A DNA stretch of 20,238 bases, from positions 1-20,238 of the forward strand of contig CAAEOU010000263.1 in NCBI GenBank assembly GCA_900757695.1, in the 5' to 3' direction. Positions 7,640 to 15,256 of the stretch are shown piece after piece. Position numbers and translations under genes: made by a program. This stretch comes from an uncultured Oscillospiraceae bacterium (lineage in GTDB: Bacteria > Bacillota_A > Clostridia > Oscillospirales > Oscillospiraceae). The notes beneath the pieces were generated by a model. The model saw nothing but the letters and a program-made list of their open reading frames with translations, was not told the DNA's origin and searched no databases. Every line of letters starts with the position of its first letter. Within the stretch, counting starts at the first letter, position 1.

Positions 7640-9430
7640 TCAATCCGCCATAGCACGGTCATAAGCGCCCTGCTGAATAGCCAGATAGTCTTCGATGCCA
7701 GCATTCTGGATGCTCTCCACAAAGGAATCATACTCGGTCAGAGGCTTCTCACCGGTGATGAACTTTGCAATGGCCTCCAGGCAGATGGTCTCAATATCCG
7801 AGTAGATATTAGCCGCTCTGGTATTCTCATCTGCGGACAGGGTCACAGTGGAGGGGATCACCATGGTATCGTCCATGCCCTCGTTCCAGATCTCCGGTGC
7901 AGCCTTATCCACATCGGAGTAGCCGGAGGTAACGGCAGTGGGATCAATGACGCAGCAGATGGTATCGTTGGATGCATAGATCAGCAGCGCATCACGCATG
8001 CCCTCGGGTGCGTCAGTGACGGTCTCGTTCAGAACGGGCTTGCCGTCCACATAATCGAAGGATACGCCCTCTACGCCATAGTTGGCCAGCAGGCTGCCTT
8101 CATCGGTGTACCACCAGTCGCCCCAACGGCAAGCCAGCTCCACATTTCCGCAATTGGTGGTGATCTTAAAGCCATTGCCCACGGACTTCTTGGTGTACTG
8201 TGCGAAGTGGTTGATGCTGTCCTTGGTGGCGTGCATGTCATAGGTTGCCTCTACAGAGAAGCCGGGAATCTCAGAAGCATCGTTGTAGCCGCCCAGATTG
8301 CCCTGGTCTGCATAGAAGATGCCTGCATCACCGCTGGTGATGGCGTTTGCATAGTCAGGGCTGTTCCAGTTGGAGTTCAGGGACACAAAATCAGAATGGA
8401 TGTAGCCCTTCTCATACCAGTCATGGATCAGGGTGATGTACTCCTTAAAGCCCTCCTCCAGCGGGCCGAACTTGATCTTGCCATCCTCCACATAGGTGGG
8501 AGCCACGCTCATGGGGAAGCTGTTGCAGAAGGCAGATACATTAAATGCAGCAGCCAGCCAGTTGTCCTGAATGGCGCCGGGGGCCAGCATGACCAGAGGC
8601 TGCTTCAGGCCGTCATCCTTAAAGGCTGCCAGCGTGTTTTCAAATTCCTCAATGGTATAGGGCTTGTCCAGACCCAGCTTCTCCAGCTCATCGGTACGAA
8701 TGGCCAGACCGGCCTTCCCCAGAGACTGCTCGGTACGAACAGCATGGAAGCCCACGATATGTCCGCCATCGGTCACAGCCGTATCCAGCAGCTCGTCATC
8801 GGTGGCCAGAATGTTAAAGTAGTTGGGAGCATACTCCGCAATATAATCTGTGAGGTCGTAGTAAATCTCTTCTTCCACAGCAGCGTCATCGCCGGTGGTG
8901 TAGTTGAGGCCCCAGCCGATCAGATCGGGGTAAGCGCCGGAAGCGATCATGACATTGAACTGCTCTGCGGACGCAGAGGTAGAAAGGGGCTGATACTCCA
9001 TGTGAACACCGGTCTTTTCTTCCGCCACCTGATAGATCTGGCAGTCCGCCATACCATTGGGATAGGAAGCAAACAGGGGATCCGGGAAGGTGGCCACCAG
9101 CGTCAGGGATTCATTGGTCTCCATCGGATAGGAAATCTCCTCAGGTGCCTCTTCCACGCCGAAAATGTCCTTTGCATGCTGGGTGATCTCGCCCTCTCCT
9201 ACTGCGGGCTCGTCCACCACGGAAGCCGCCTCTTCTGCGGATGTGGAAGCCTCGGGCGCAGCCGGTGCCTCCTCCGGTGCTTTGGTCTCCTGTACCTCAG
9301 CAGAAGCATCGGCAGGTGCACTGCCGGATGCCGCCGCAGAATTCGCCTGACCGCCGCAGCCTGCCAACAGCCCAAGGGTCATACAGCCCGCCAGCAGCGT
9401 TGCCAACAATTTTTTCAATTTCTTCACCAT
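7640..9430 (-). CDS. Solute-binding lipoprotein, copy 2 (ABC-type, LplA-like)
   Basis: The 596-residue precursor has the same plan as copy 1: MVKKLKK start, lipobox LLAGC with C25 lipidated, an Ala/Glu/Ser-rich linker to about residue 80, and a large family-1 solute-binding domain. Long stretches are shared, for example ESLTLVATFPDPLF, EQFNVMIASGAYPDLIGWG and a PGAIQDNWL motif. Differences cluster in the linker and at scattered surface-like positions. It would bind a solute outside the membrane and pass it to an importer not encoded here. It lies divergent to the LysR gene with 236 bp between starts. The ribosome binding site is again weak (TGAAAG). Substrate unknown. Confidence 0.9.
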   Translation of the reverse strand: MVKKLKKLLATLLAGCMTLGLLAGCGGQANSAAASGSAPADASAEVQETKAPEEAPAAPEASTSAEEAASVVDEPAVGEGEITQHAKDIFGVEEAPEEISYPMETNESLTLVATFPDPLFASYPNGMADCQIYQVAEEKTGVHMEYQPLSTSASAEQFNVMIASGAYPDLIGWGLNYTTGDDAAVEEEIYYDLTDYIAEYAPNYFNILATDDELLDTAVTDGGHIVGFHAVRTEQSLGKAGLAIRTDELEKLGLDKPYTIEEFENTLAAFKDDGLKQPLVMLAPGAIQDNWLAAAFNVSAFCNSFPMSVAPTYVEDGKIKFGPLEEGFKEYITLIHDWYEKGYIHSDFVSLNSNWNSPDYANAITSGDAGIFYADQGNLGGYNDASEIPGFSVEATYDMHATKDSINHFAQYTKKSVGNGFKITTNCGNVELACRWGDWWYTDEGSLLANYGVEGVSFDYVDGKPVLNETVTDAPEGMRDALLIYASNDTICCVIDPTAVTSGYSDVDKAAPEIWNEGMDDTMVIPSTVTLSADENTRAANIYSDIETICLEAIAKFITGEKPLTEYDSFVESIQNAGIEDYLAIQQGAYDRAMAD

Positions 9431-9439
9431 CTTTCATTG

Positions 9440-9470
9440 ATTTATATCACCGGCACATCCGGAAATATAC
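9440..9470 (-). promoter_or_regulatory. Conserved leader block before copy 2 start
   Basis: ATTTATATCACC (9440-9451) is identical to the copy 1 block. It is followed by CCGG-CACAT-CCGG (9450-9462) in place of the longer copy 1 hairpin, then GAAATATAC (9462-9470). Retention of the flanks and of pairing, but not of the stem sequence, hints that the fold matters. Confidence 0.5.
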
Positions 9471-9535
9471 AAAATAATGTTCAAAATGTTTCGTTCACGT
9501 TTCATTTGTTTCATTATTGTTACGCAGTTGTTTAG

Positions 9536-9565
9536 ATTATAACATAGTCAAAATTTTCTGTACAA
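9536..9565 (-). promoter_or_regulatory. Promoter of solute-binding protein copy 2
   Basis: On the minus strand TTGTAC (9560-9565) and a perfect TATAAT (9536-9541) are 18 bp apart, with start near 9529 and a leader of about 100 nt. The leader carries three GAAAC repeats of unknown meaning (plus-strand GTTTC near 9488-9512). Confidence 0.65.
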
Positions 9566-9578
9566 CACAAAATATTGG

Positions 9579-9595
9579 TGGCACTACTTAATTTA
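9579..9595 (-). promoter_or_regulatory. Shared 17-bp element, copy B (candidate LysR operator)
   Basis: On the minus strand this reads TAAATTAAGTAGTGCCA, 15 of 17 identical to the element at 7526-7542. It overlaps the lysR -35 box (9592-9597) and lies about 14 bp upstream of the copy 2 -35 box, so one bound protein could affect both promoters. An ACTTA-ATTT-ACTTA direct repeat runs through it on the plus strand. Confidence 0.5.
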
Positions 9596-9620
9596 CTTAT
9601 GGCAGATTTCATGTTATAAT
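9592..9620 (+). promoter_or_regulatory. Promoter of the LysR gene
   Basis: TTTACT (9592-9597) and a perfect TATAAT (9615-9620) are 17 bp apart on the plus strand; start would be near 9627, about 40 nt before the ATG. Confidence 0.7.
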
Positions 9621-9666
9621 TCTACTTGGTAGCTTACCGATATCCCGCAGAAAGGAGCCCATCTCT

Positions 9667-10566
9667 ATGACCATCAAGCAGATCCACTACTTTATCGCTG
9701 TAGCGGAGACAAAAAGCTTTACCAATGCCGCCCGGAATTACTTCATTGCTCAGACGGCTATGAGCCAGCAGATCAGTGCACTGGAAAAAGAGCTGGGATT
9801 TCTTCTGTTTCACCGAAGCAATCGTTCCGTAGAACTGACGCAGGCCGGGCAAGTGCTCTATGACCAGCTCCGGCCTCTGGTACTCAGTCTGGAACGTGCC
9901 GTGGAATCTGCCTCTGCCATTGCCGGAGTTCAGTCCACCATATTTCGAATTGGTCTTTTCGATCAGGCCGTCAACCGTTTTCTGGCCCCGGCTCTCCATG
10001 AATTCAGCGAAGCAGAGCCCAACGCAACGCCGCTGCTGATTTCCGATAACCACATCATGCTGTTGGAATCCCTCTCCAACCGCACCATCGACGCCGTTCT
10101 GCTGGGCAAGCGTTACTACCAGCCTCGGGCGTCACTGGAAGCCACGGAGCTTTTTTCCTATCAGGTACTGGATTATGTTCTGGCCGTCCCGGCCTCCCAT
10201 CCCCTGGCTGAGGCTCCATCCGCAGAATGGTCAGACCTGCAAGGGCTGTCCCTGATCGCATACAGTCCCTTCAAAGAGGATCAGCAGGCAGTCTCCCTGA
10301 CTGCGCTGCTACAGTCCCACGGTGTTTCCGCCAATATACTGCTTTCCAGCCGGGATGTCCCCACGGCGCTGCTCTATGTAGAAGCCGGTATGGGGTGCTG
10401 TCTGCTTCCGGCCCGTGCCGCAATCTATAAGAATCCGCAGATTGCCATGCTGCCGGTCAAGGAGGACCTCCGGGACACCATGCTGCTGATTGCACACCGT
10501 GACAACGACAGTCATCTGCTCTCCCGATTCACTTCCATTTGCAAAAAATCTCTGATCGGTACATAA
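9667..10566 (+). CDS. LysR family transcriptional regulator
   Basis: The 299-residue protein has a standard LysR winged helix-turn-helix at about residues 3-60 (motif MSQQISALEKELGFLLFHR) and a linker helix. Its periplasmic-binding-like effector domain runs from about 90 to 290. AAAGGAG lies 10 nt before the ATG. It is divergent to the solute-binding pair, and a shared 17-bp element overlaps its own promoter, so autoregulation and control of the two lipoprotein genes is the simplest reading. The effector is unknown. Target assignment is inferred from position only; the convergent CoA-transferase gene is less likely to be a target. Confidence 0.93.
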   Translation: MTIKQIHYFIAVAETKSFTNAARNYFIAQTAMSQQISALEKELGFLLFHRSNRSVELTQAGQVLYDQLRPLVLSLERAVESASAIAGVQSTIFRIGLFDQAVNRFLAPALHEFSEAEPNATPLLISDNHIMLLESLSNRTIDAVLLGKRYYQPRASLEATELFSYQVLDYVLAVPASHPLAEAPSAEWSDLQGLSLIAYSPFKEDQQAVSLTALLQSHGVSANILLSSRDVPTALLYVEAGMGCCLLPARAAIYKNPQIAMLPVKEDLRDTMLLIAHRDNDSHLLSRFTSICKKSLIGT

Positions 10567-10569
10567 AAT

Positions 10570-10610
10570 AAATGTGCTGGCACAGGATACACTCCCGTGT
10601 CAGCACATTT
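10570..10610. terminator. Bidirectional terminator between lysR and CoA-transferase genes
   Basis: AAATGTGCTG (10570-10579) and CAGCACATTT (10601-10610) form a 10-bp stem, extended inward by several pairs with one mismatch. The T-runs are short on both sides, so efficiency may be modest. Confidence 0.65.
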
Positions 10611-10617
10611 GCTTTCC

Positions 10618-11913
10618 TTACCAGATCATTAATTTGTCTGCTTCTTCCCGCAGCTGCTGGCGGAAATCCGGGTGGGCAATGGCAATCAGCGCATCTCTCC
10701 GCTGCCGGACCGTCTTGCCTCGGAGATGGGCAATGCCATATTCGGTTACCACATAGTCCACAATATTTCTGGAGATCGACACCACCGAGCCCGGCGTCAG
10801 CCCCGGCTGGATCCGGGAAACGGTTCCGCCCTTGGCCGTGGAGGCCAGCGCAAGGATCCCCCGTCCTCCCTTGGAATGAAACGCCCCATAGGCAAAGTCA
10901 AAGGCTCCGCCTGTGCCGGAGAACTGCTGAAAGCCCAGTGACTCCGAGCATACCTGTCCGGTCAGATCCATCTGAAGGGCGGAATTCACCGAGACCATAT
11001 GATCATTCTGTGCAATGACAAATGGATCGTTGACATAGCTGACCGGCAGCACCCGGATCAGCGGGTTTCGGTCAATATATTTGCAAAAGTCCTTACTGCC
11101 CCACGCAAAAGCGCAGATGCTCTGGCCCGGATGCATATTTTTCCGATAATTATTGATGACGCCCGCTTCCATCAGCTTTCCCATGGCATCGGAAAACATC
11201 TCCGTATGGACACCCAGATCCTTTTTATCCATCAGTGCATCCGCCATGGCGTTGGGCAGGCCGCCAATTCCCAGCTGAATGGTATCCCCATCCCGAATCA
11301 GTGATGCCACATTCTGCGCAATTTTCTGCTGTACCTCTGTGATCGGATATTCCGGTGCAGCGGAAATATCCCCCTCCGCCTTTACAAAAAAGTCCACCTT
11401 TTCCACCGGGATCTGAATGGTGCCGATGGTCTTGGGGATATTTTCATTGACCTCAAAAATCACAAGATCCGCAACCTGCATCATCTCCCGCTCCATCTGC
11501 TGGCTCATGGACATGCAGACGTAGCCATATTCGTCCAAAGGCGTGACCGCTGCCATAAACACCGTAGGCTTCTTTGTCTCGATGATGGTCTGGCTGAGAG
11601 AATGCATATTGTGGGGTGCAAAGCTCACCCTTCCGGATGGATGGATCTTCCGCAGGGGTGCGCCATAAAAGGCGCTCAGCAGGTCGATCCTGCCCTTGAG
11701 GCTGTTATCCATGATAAAGGGATATTCCTCCGAAGGGTTGTTGATCCATACGGTCACATCCTCCACCCTGTCTCGAATGGTATGCAGCTGCCGCAGCAGA
11801 TTTCTGGGCTCATTCCCATAATGGCCCACGGCAATGGTATCCCCCGACCGGATCTTTTCCAGTGCCTCGGGGATGGAGATGAACTTGGATTCGTATATTT
11901 CACGTTTTGTCAT
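10618..11913 (-). CDS. Acetyl-CoA hydrolase/transferase family CoA-transferase
   Basis: The 431-residue enzyme moves CoA between acyl-CoA and a free acid such as acetate. It has both CoA-transferase halves. The family motif GIGGLPNA is at 215-222. The catalytic Glu is E238 in VHTEMFSD, and the glycine loop GTGGAFDF begins near residue 333, followed by SKGG. This is the 4-hydroxybutyrate / butyryl-CoA:acetate CoA-transferase branch; which acid it uses cannot be settled by eye. In a gut clostridium it would suit the last step of butyrate or related fermentation. AGGAG precedes the ATG by about 9 nt. The gene is monocistronic, with its own promoter and terminator. Confidence 0.9.
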   Translation of the reverse strand: MTKREIYESKFISIPEALEKIRSGDTIAVGHYGNEPRNLLRQLHTIRDRVEDVTVWINNPSEEYPFIMDNSLKGRIDLLSAFYGAPLRKIHPSGRVSFAPHNMHSLSQTIIETKKPTVFMAAVTPLDEYGYVCMSMSQQMEREMMQVADLVIFEVNENIPKTIGTIQIPVEKVDFFVKAEGDISAAPEYPITEVQQKIAQNVASLIRDGDTIQLGIGGLPNAMADALMDKKDLGVHTEMFSDAMGKLMEAGVINNYRKNMHPGQSICAFAWGSKDFCKYIDRNPLIRVLPVSYVNDPFVIAQNDHMVSVNSALQMDLTGQVCSESLGFQQFSGTGGAFDFAYGAFHSKGGRGILALASTAKGGTVSRIQPGLTPGSVVSISRNIVDYVVTEYGIAHLRGKTVRQRRDALIAIAHPDFRQQLREEADKLMIW

Positions 11914-11955
11914 AGAGCAAACTCCTGTTCTACTGGGTTATACTGTACAGCATTC

Positions 11956-11983
11956 ATTATATCCAATCGCCATAAAGTATCAA
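11956..11983 (-). promoter_or_regulatory. Promoter of the CoA-transferase gene
   Basis: TTGATA (11978-11983) and a perfect TATAAT (11956-11961) on the minus strand are 16 bp apart. The transcript would start near 11949, giving a leader of about 35 nt. Confidence 0.6.
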
Positions 11984-12059
11984 TACGCAAAATGCAAAAA
12001 TCCTCCGCCCAATTTCGCTGCTCCCAGAGCAAATCGTCAAAAGCACAAATTTCGCGCAA

Positions 12060-12094
12060 AAAGGCCCCGCCTTCCAACGGAAGGCAGGGCCTTT
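12060..12094 (-). terminator. Terminator of the rpsF-ssb-rpsR operon
   Basis: Two stacked stems (12060-12067 with 12087-12094, and 12069-12075 with 12079-12085) with one C/A mismatch and an AAC loop are followed on the minus strand by TTTTTG. It lies 12 bp beyond the rpsR stop. Confidence 0.9.
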
Positions 12095-12106
12095 ATACAT
12101 ACAGTC

Positions 12107-12340
12107 TTAGTCGGTGACGTAAGGCAGCAGTGCGATCTGACGAGCACGCTTAATGGCGGTGGTCAGCTGGCGCTGATGCTTTGCGCAGGTGCCGGTGGTT
12201 CTGCGGGGCAGGATCTTGCCGCGCTCAGACAGATACCGGCGAAGCTTTGCAGCCTCCTTATAGTCGATGTGCTCGACCTTATCGACACAGAAGCTGCATA
12301 CCTTGCGGCGCTTCCGGCCTCTAGCTCTATCGTTAGCCAT
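12107..12340 (-). CDS. rpsR: 30S ribosomal protein S18
   Basis: A 77-residue S18 of the small ribosomal subunit, ending with the conserved [12 protein letters not shown]. It has C15 and C18 (CSFC) and C52 and H55 (CAKH), the zinc-binding C+ form; in E. coli the matching positions are largely non-cysteine. AGGAGG precedes the ATG. It is the last gene of the rpsF-ssb-rpsR operon, 41 bp after ssb, the standard bacterial order. S18 pairs with S6 on the platform, and the two may bind their own mRNA leader. Confidence 0.97.
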   Translation of the reverse strand: MANDRARGRKRRKVCSFCVDKVEHIDYKEAAKLRRYLSERGKILPRRTTGTCAKHQRQLTTAIKRARQIALLPYVTD

Positions 12341-12381
12341 GGATATTCCTCCTATCTTGTAAAAGTACGTTTGGAAACAGA

Positions 12382-12849
12382 TCAGAAGGGCAGATCGCTG
12401 TCATCATCCTCCAGCATGGAGAACTCAGAGTTTGCAGCGGGGGCTGCCGGTGCGGAATAGCTGCCGGCTGCCGGAGCAGAGAAGCTGCTGCCGCCAAACT
12501 CGGAATAGCTGCCGCTGGAGCCGCTGTCGCGCTTGGAACTGCCGAAGTATACGTTATCCGCTACTACCTCAGCGCTACGGCGCTTGCCGCCTTCTTTATC
12601 GGTCCAGGATCTGATCTGAAGTCTGCCGGATACCACTGCCATGCTACCCTTGGTGAAGTACTTGGAGACGAACTCTCCGGTGCTTCTCCATGCAACGATG
12701 TCAATGAAATCACACTCTTTCTCGCCGTTCTGGCTCTTGAAATCACGGTCAACAGCCAGTGTGAACGAAGCCACGGCGATACCGCTGCCGGTGCGGCGAA
12801 GCTCCGGGTCGCGGGTCAGTCGGCCCATGAGAACAATATGGTTCAGCAT
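12382..12849 (-). CDS. ssb: Single-stranded DNA-binding protein
   Basis: The 155-residue protein has an OB-fold over about residues 1-105 ([18 protein letters not shown] start), a Ser/Gly/Ala-rich flexible linker, and an acidic C-terminal tip DDDSDLPF that recruits repair and replication partners. It binds single-stranded DNA as a homotetramer. AAGGAGG lies before the ATG, and the gene begins 12 bp after rpsF. The operon position marks it as the main housekeeping copy. Confidence 0.97.
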   Translation of the reverse strand: MLNHIVLMGRLTRDPELRRTGSGIAVASFTLAVDRDFKSQNGEKECDFIDIVAWRSTGEFVSKYFTKGSMAVVSGRLQIRSWTDKEGGKRRSAEVVADNVYFGSSKRDSGSSGSYSEFGGSSFSAPAAGSYSAPAAPAANSEFSMLEDDDSDLPF

Positions 12850-12861
12850 GAACAGGCCTCC

Positions 12862-13158
12862 TTACGCTTCAACGGTGGTGATGAGGCAGCGCATGATGCC
12901 GTCGGTGATCTTCATCACACGATCCAGCTCTGCGGGAAGCTCAGGCTTGGACTCAAAGGTCATGAGAACATAGTAGCCCTCATTCAGGTCCTCAATGGGA
13001 TAGGCCAGACGACGCTTGCCCCACTCGTTTACCTCGGTGAGGGTGCCCTCTGCTTCCACCATTGCCTTGAACTTTTCCACCAGCGCCTGAGTATCCTCCT
13101 CAGTGAGCTGAGGATTGATGATATACAGCGCCTCGTACTTTTCGGAAATCTTAGCCAT
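12862..13158 (-). CDS. rpsF: 30S ribosomal protein S6
   Basis: A 98-residue S6 with the usual YEALYIINP strand at the N-terminus and a conserved RRLAYPIEDLNEGYYVL segment. The frame is open to an upstream ATG at 13209. A nearly complete AAGGAGGTG site sits just before the internal ATG at 13158, and the extra residues (Pro-Gln-Ala-Gly-Pro...) look like translated leader hairpin, so 13158 is chosen. First gene of rpsF-ssb-rpsR. Confidence 0.96.
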   Translation of the reverse strand: MAKISEKYEALYIINPQLTEEDTQALVEKFKAMVEAEGTLTEVNEWGKRRLAYPIEDLNEGYYVLMTFESKPELPAELDRVMKITDGIMRCLITTVEA

Positions 13159-13237
13159 GTTGTTTGCACCTCCTTTTGGACATATGGCCGCAGGTCCCGC
13201 CTGCGGCAAGGATATGCTGTCTTTTCATAAGAACAGC
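13159..13237 (-). promoter_or_regulatory. Structured rpsF leader, candidate S6:S18 autoregulatory site
   Basis: The roughly 79-nt leader holds a perfect 8-bp hairpin, GCCGCAGG (13187-13194) with CCTGCGGC (13200-13207). In the RNA an outer AUAU/AUAU and GAC/GUC pairing can extend it across an internal loop. A competing upstream stem, GCUGU with ACAGC, uses the same GACAGC segment. Rpsf leaders in many bacteria carry a hairpin bound by the S6:S18 complex; whether this one has the required CCG-containing loop needs folding. Confidence 0.5.
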
Positions 13238-13243
13238 CTTTCA

Positions 13244-13272
13244 ATTATATAGTTTTTTCTCTCCTTTGTCAA
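13244..13272 (-). promoter_or_regulatory. Consensus sigma-A promoter of rpsF-ssb-rpsR
   Basis: Perfect TTGACA (13267-13272) and perfect TATAAT (13244-13249) on the minus strand are separated by the ideal 17 bp. Very strong promoter, as expected for a ribosomal protein operon. Confidence 0.92.
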
Positions 13273-13289
13273 CTCTTTTTCGCATATAA

Positions 13290-13317
13290 TTAAGGGGATG
13301 CACCTGCATCCCCTTAA
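13290..13317 (-). terminator. Terminator-like hairpin after the marR gene
   Basis: A perfect 12-bp inverted repeat (13290-13301 and 13306-13317) with a 4-nt loop sits 10 bp past the marR stop. The minus strand continues TTATATG, not a true T-run, so it may be a weak terminator that also insulates the rpsF promoter. Confidence 0.65.
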
Positions 13318-13327
13318 AATTCCATAT

Positions 13328-13795
13328 TTAGCCCTGATCCAGATTTTCCAGCACCTGCCGCAGGCACTGGCGCAGCATATCCTGCTGTTCTTCCGTCAGG
13401 CCCTTTACCAGATTGGCCTCTGCCTGATCTCTCGCGCTATCCAGCACCGCCCGGACCTCCATGCCCTTATCGGTCAGCAGCACCCGCTTATTTCGGGTGT
13501 CCTGGGGCAGGCGTTCACAGCGGATGAAGCCCTTCTGCTCCAGATTCCGAACCAGCGAGGAAACGCTGGACGCCTTAATGCCAAGTGCATACTCCAGATC
13601 ACGCTGATTGACATCGCCCTTGTCCAACTGGCCGAACAGGCGGGTCAGTACCCGGGACTGGGGATACGTTACATCGTAATCTACAAACAGCTTATCAAAA
13701 TACTGCCGAATGCCGTAGGATATATTTGTGATCAGGTATCCTACATCCGGATTCTCCTGTACCGGCAGCTTCTTGTCTACTCGCTTTTCTTCCAT
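13328..13795 (-). CDS. MarR family transcriptional regulator
   Basis: The 155-residue protein has the MarR fold. N-terminal helices run to about residue 50. A winged helix-turn-helix follows at about 55-105 (NQRDLEYALGIKASSVSSLV, then wing RLPQDTRNKRVLLT). C-terminal dimer helices complete it. GGGAG lies 9 nt before the ATG. It stands alone between the rpsF and lysC operons with no obvious target gene. A 9-bp inverted repeat overlaps its own -10 box, so it probably represses itself. Ligand unknown. Confidence 0.92.
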   Translation of the reverse strand: MEEKRVDKKLPVQENPDVGYLITNISYGIRQYFDKLFVDYDVTYPQSRVLTRLFGQLDKGDVNQRDLEYALGIKASSVSSLVRNLEQKGFIRCERLPQDTRNKRVLLTDKGMEVRAVLDSARDQAEANLVKGLTEEQQDMLRQCLRQVLENLDQG

Positions 13796-13865
13796 GGGTC
13801 GATTCTCCCTTCATTGATTTTCGCAGTTGGTCAGACTGGCGTATTGTTTCGATCATCCTATCTTC

Positions 13866-13891
13866 AAACTGTTTCACACATCAAACAGTTT
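13866..13891. promoter_or_regulatory. Inverted repeat over the marR promoter, candidate operator
   Basis: AAACTGTTT (13866-13874) and AAACAGTTT (13883-13891) are perfect 9-bp arms 8 nt apart, covering the -10 box and the likely start. A second smaller repeat, CAAAA-N5-TTTTG (13897-13911), lies in the spacer and touches the -35 box. Confidence 0.65.
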
Positions 13892-13915
13892 ATTATCAAA
13901 ACAATATTTTGTCAA
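13887..13915 (-). promoter_or_regulatory. Promoter of the marR gene
   Basis: Perfect TTGACA (13910-13915) and TAAACT (13887-13892) on the minus strand are 17 bp apart. Confidence 0.6.
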
Positions 13916-13970
13916 GGGAAATATCCCTCTTTTTTTGCCGTTTCTTCTGTTTTTCCCGGAAACAGCACGC

Positions 13971-14012
13971 AAAAAATGGGCACACCGCCAGACTCCATGC
14001 GGCATGCCCATT
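13971..14012 (-). terminator. Terminator of the ACT-hom-lysC operon
   Basis: Outer arms 13975-13981 and 14006-14012 and inner arms 13985-13988 and 13999-14002 form a stem with an internal loop. On the minus strand it is followed by a T-run (13971-13976). It lies 15 bp after the lysC stop. Confidence 0.8.
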
Positions 14013-14026
14013 GCTTTTTCCGGTGA

Positions 14027-15235
14027 TTACGCAAAAAACTTTGCGTGGATCGCCGCAACAGCCCGGTCTGTATCCTCCTTGTCAATGAGCACAGACACCT
14101 TGATCTCACTGGTGGAGATCATCATAATGTTGATATGCGCCTCATAAAGCGCCTCAAACATGGTCGCCGCAACGCCGGGGTTATCCACCATGCCGCCGCC
14201 GACCACAGAGACCTTTGCAACATCCTGATTGATGTCTACATGGTCAAAGCCCAGTGCATCCTGATTCTCCTTAATGATGTGGTATGCCTTTTCCGCCACA
14301 TCACTGGCCACCGTAAAGCTGATGTCCTTGGAATCCGCACGGCCAATGGACTGAAGGATGATGTCAACATTCACCTTTTCTCTTGCCAGCAGATTGAATA
14401 CCTTAAAGGCCACGCCGGGAATATCCTTCAGGCCCACCAGTGCCAGACGGGCTACATTCTTATCCTGCGCTACGCCGCTGATATACGTCTTTTCCACTTG
14501 TTTCACAGCCTCCTTGACAATGGTTCCGGGCGCTCCTGTAAAGCTGGAGAGCACCTCAATATTCATATTGTACCGCTTGGCCATTTCCACCGAGCGGTTG
14601 TGGAGCACCTGTGCGCCCAGAGACGCCAGCTCCAGCATTTCATCAAAGGTGATTTCTTCGATTTTCCGGGCATTGGGTACCTTTCGGGGATCTGCCGTGT
14701 AAACGCCGTCTACATCGGTATAGATCTGACACAGGTCTGCCCGCAGGGCAACCGCCAGCGCTACTGCCGTGGTGTCAGAGCCGCCCCGGCCCAGCGTGGT
14801 AACATCCCCATACTTGTTGATGCCCTGAAATCCGGCCACCAGTACGATCTTATGCTGATCCAGCTCCTCCTGAATCCGTGTGCCGGATACCCGCTTGATC
14901 CGTGCTGCGCCATAGGCCGCCGTGGTCTCCATGCCCACCTGCCAGCCCGTCAGGGATACCACCGGGAAGCCCAGCTTCTCAATGGCCATGGCCATCAGCG
15001 CAATGGACATCTGCTCGCCTGTATTGAGCAGCATATCCATCTCCCGCCGGGAAGCCGCAGGATTGAGCTCCGCCGCTTTTTCCAGCAGCTCGTCTGTGGT
15101 GTCGCCCTGTGCAGACAGAACCACCACCACCTGATTCCCCTTCTTAAATGTATTTGTAATGATCTCTGCCACATGCAGGATCCGTTCGGCATTGGCCACA
15201 GAGCTGCCGCCGAACTTCTGAACAATCAGTGCCAT
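14027..15235 (-). CDS. lysC: Aspartate kinase
   Basis: This monofunctional 402-residue enzyme phosphorylates aspartate, the first step to lysine, methionine, threonine and diaminopimelate. The amino-acid kinase domain covers about residues 1-235, with QKFGGSSVA at 6-14 and GRGGSDTTAVALA near 152. Two ACT domains follow for feedback control (LKDIPGVAFKVFNLLA and the VGGGMVDNPGVAATMF region). GGAGG precedes the ATG. It is the third gene of the operon, 21 bp after hom. The effector (lysine, threonine or both) cannot be told from sequence alone. Confidence 0.97.
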   Translation of the reverse strand: MALIVQKFGGSSVANAERILHVAEIITNTFKKGNQVVVVLSAQGDTTDELLEKAAELNPAASRREMDMLLNTGEQMSIALMAMAIEKLGFPVVSLTGWQVGMETTAAYGAARIKRVSGTRIQEELDQHKIVLVAGFQGINKYGDVTTLGRGGSDTTAVALAVALRADLCQIYTDVDGVYTADPRKVPNARKIEEITFDEMLELASLGAQVLHNRSVEMAKRYNMNIEVLSSFTGAPGTIVKEAVKQVEKTYISGVAQDKNVARLALVGLKDIPGVAFKVFNLLAREKVNVDIILQSIGRADSKDISFTVASDVAEKAYHIIKENQDALGFDHVDINQDVAKVSVVGGGMVDNPGVAATMFEALYEAHINIMMISTSEIKVSVLIDKEDTDRAVAAIHAKFFA

Positions 15236-15256
15236 AGTGTCCTCCAGATCTATCCG

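Noticed and set aside
7586..9535. 649-codon plus-strand frame opposite solute-binding copy 2
   Set aside because: It mirrors a real lipoprotein gene and arises from codon bias; a similar shadow lies opposite copy 1 (6168-7031). It has no ribosome binding site that I can see.
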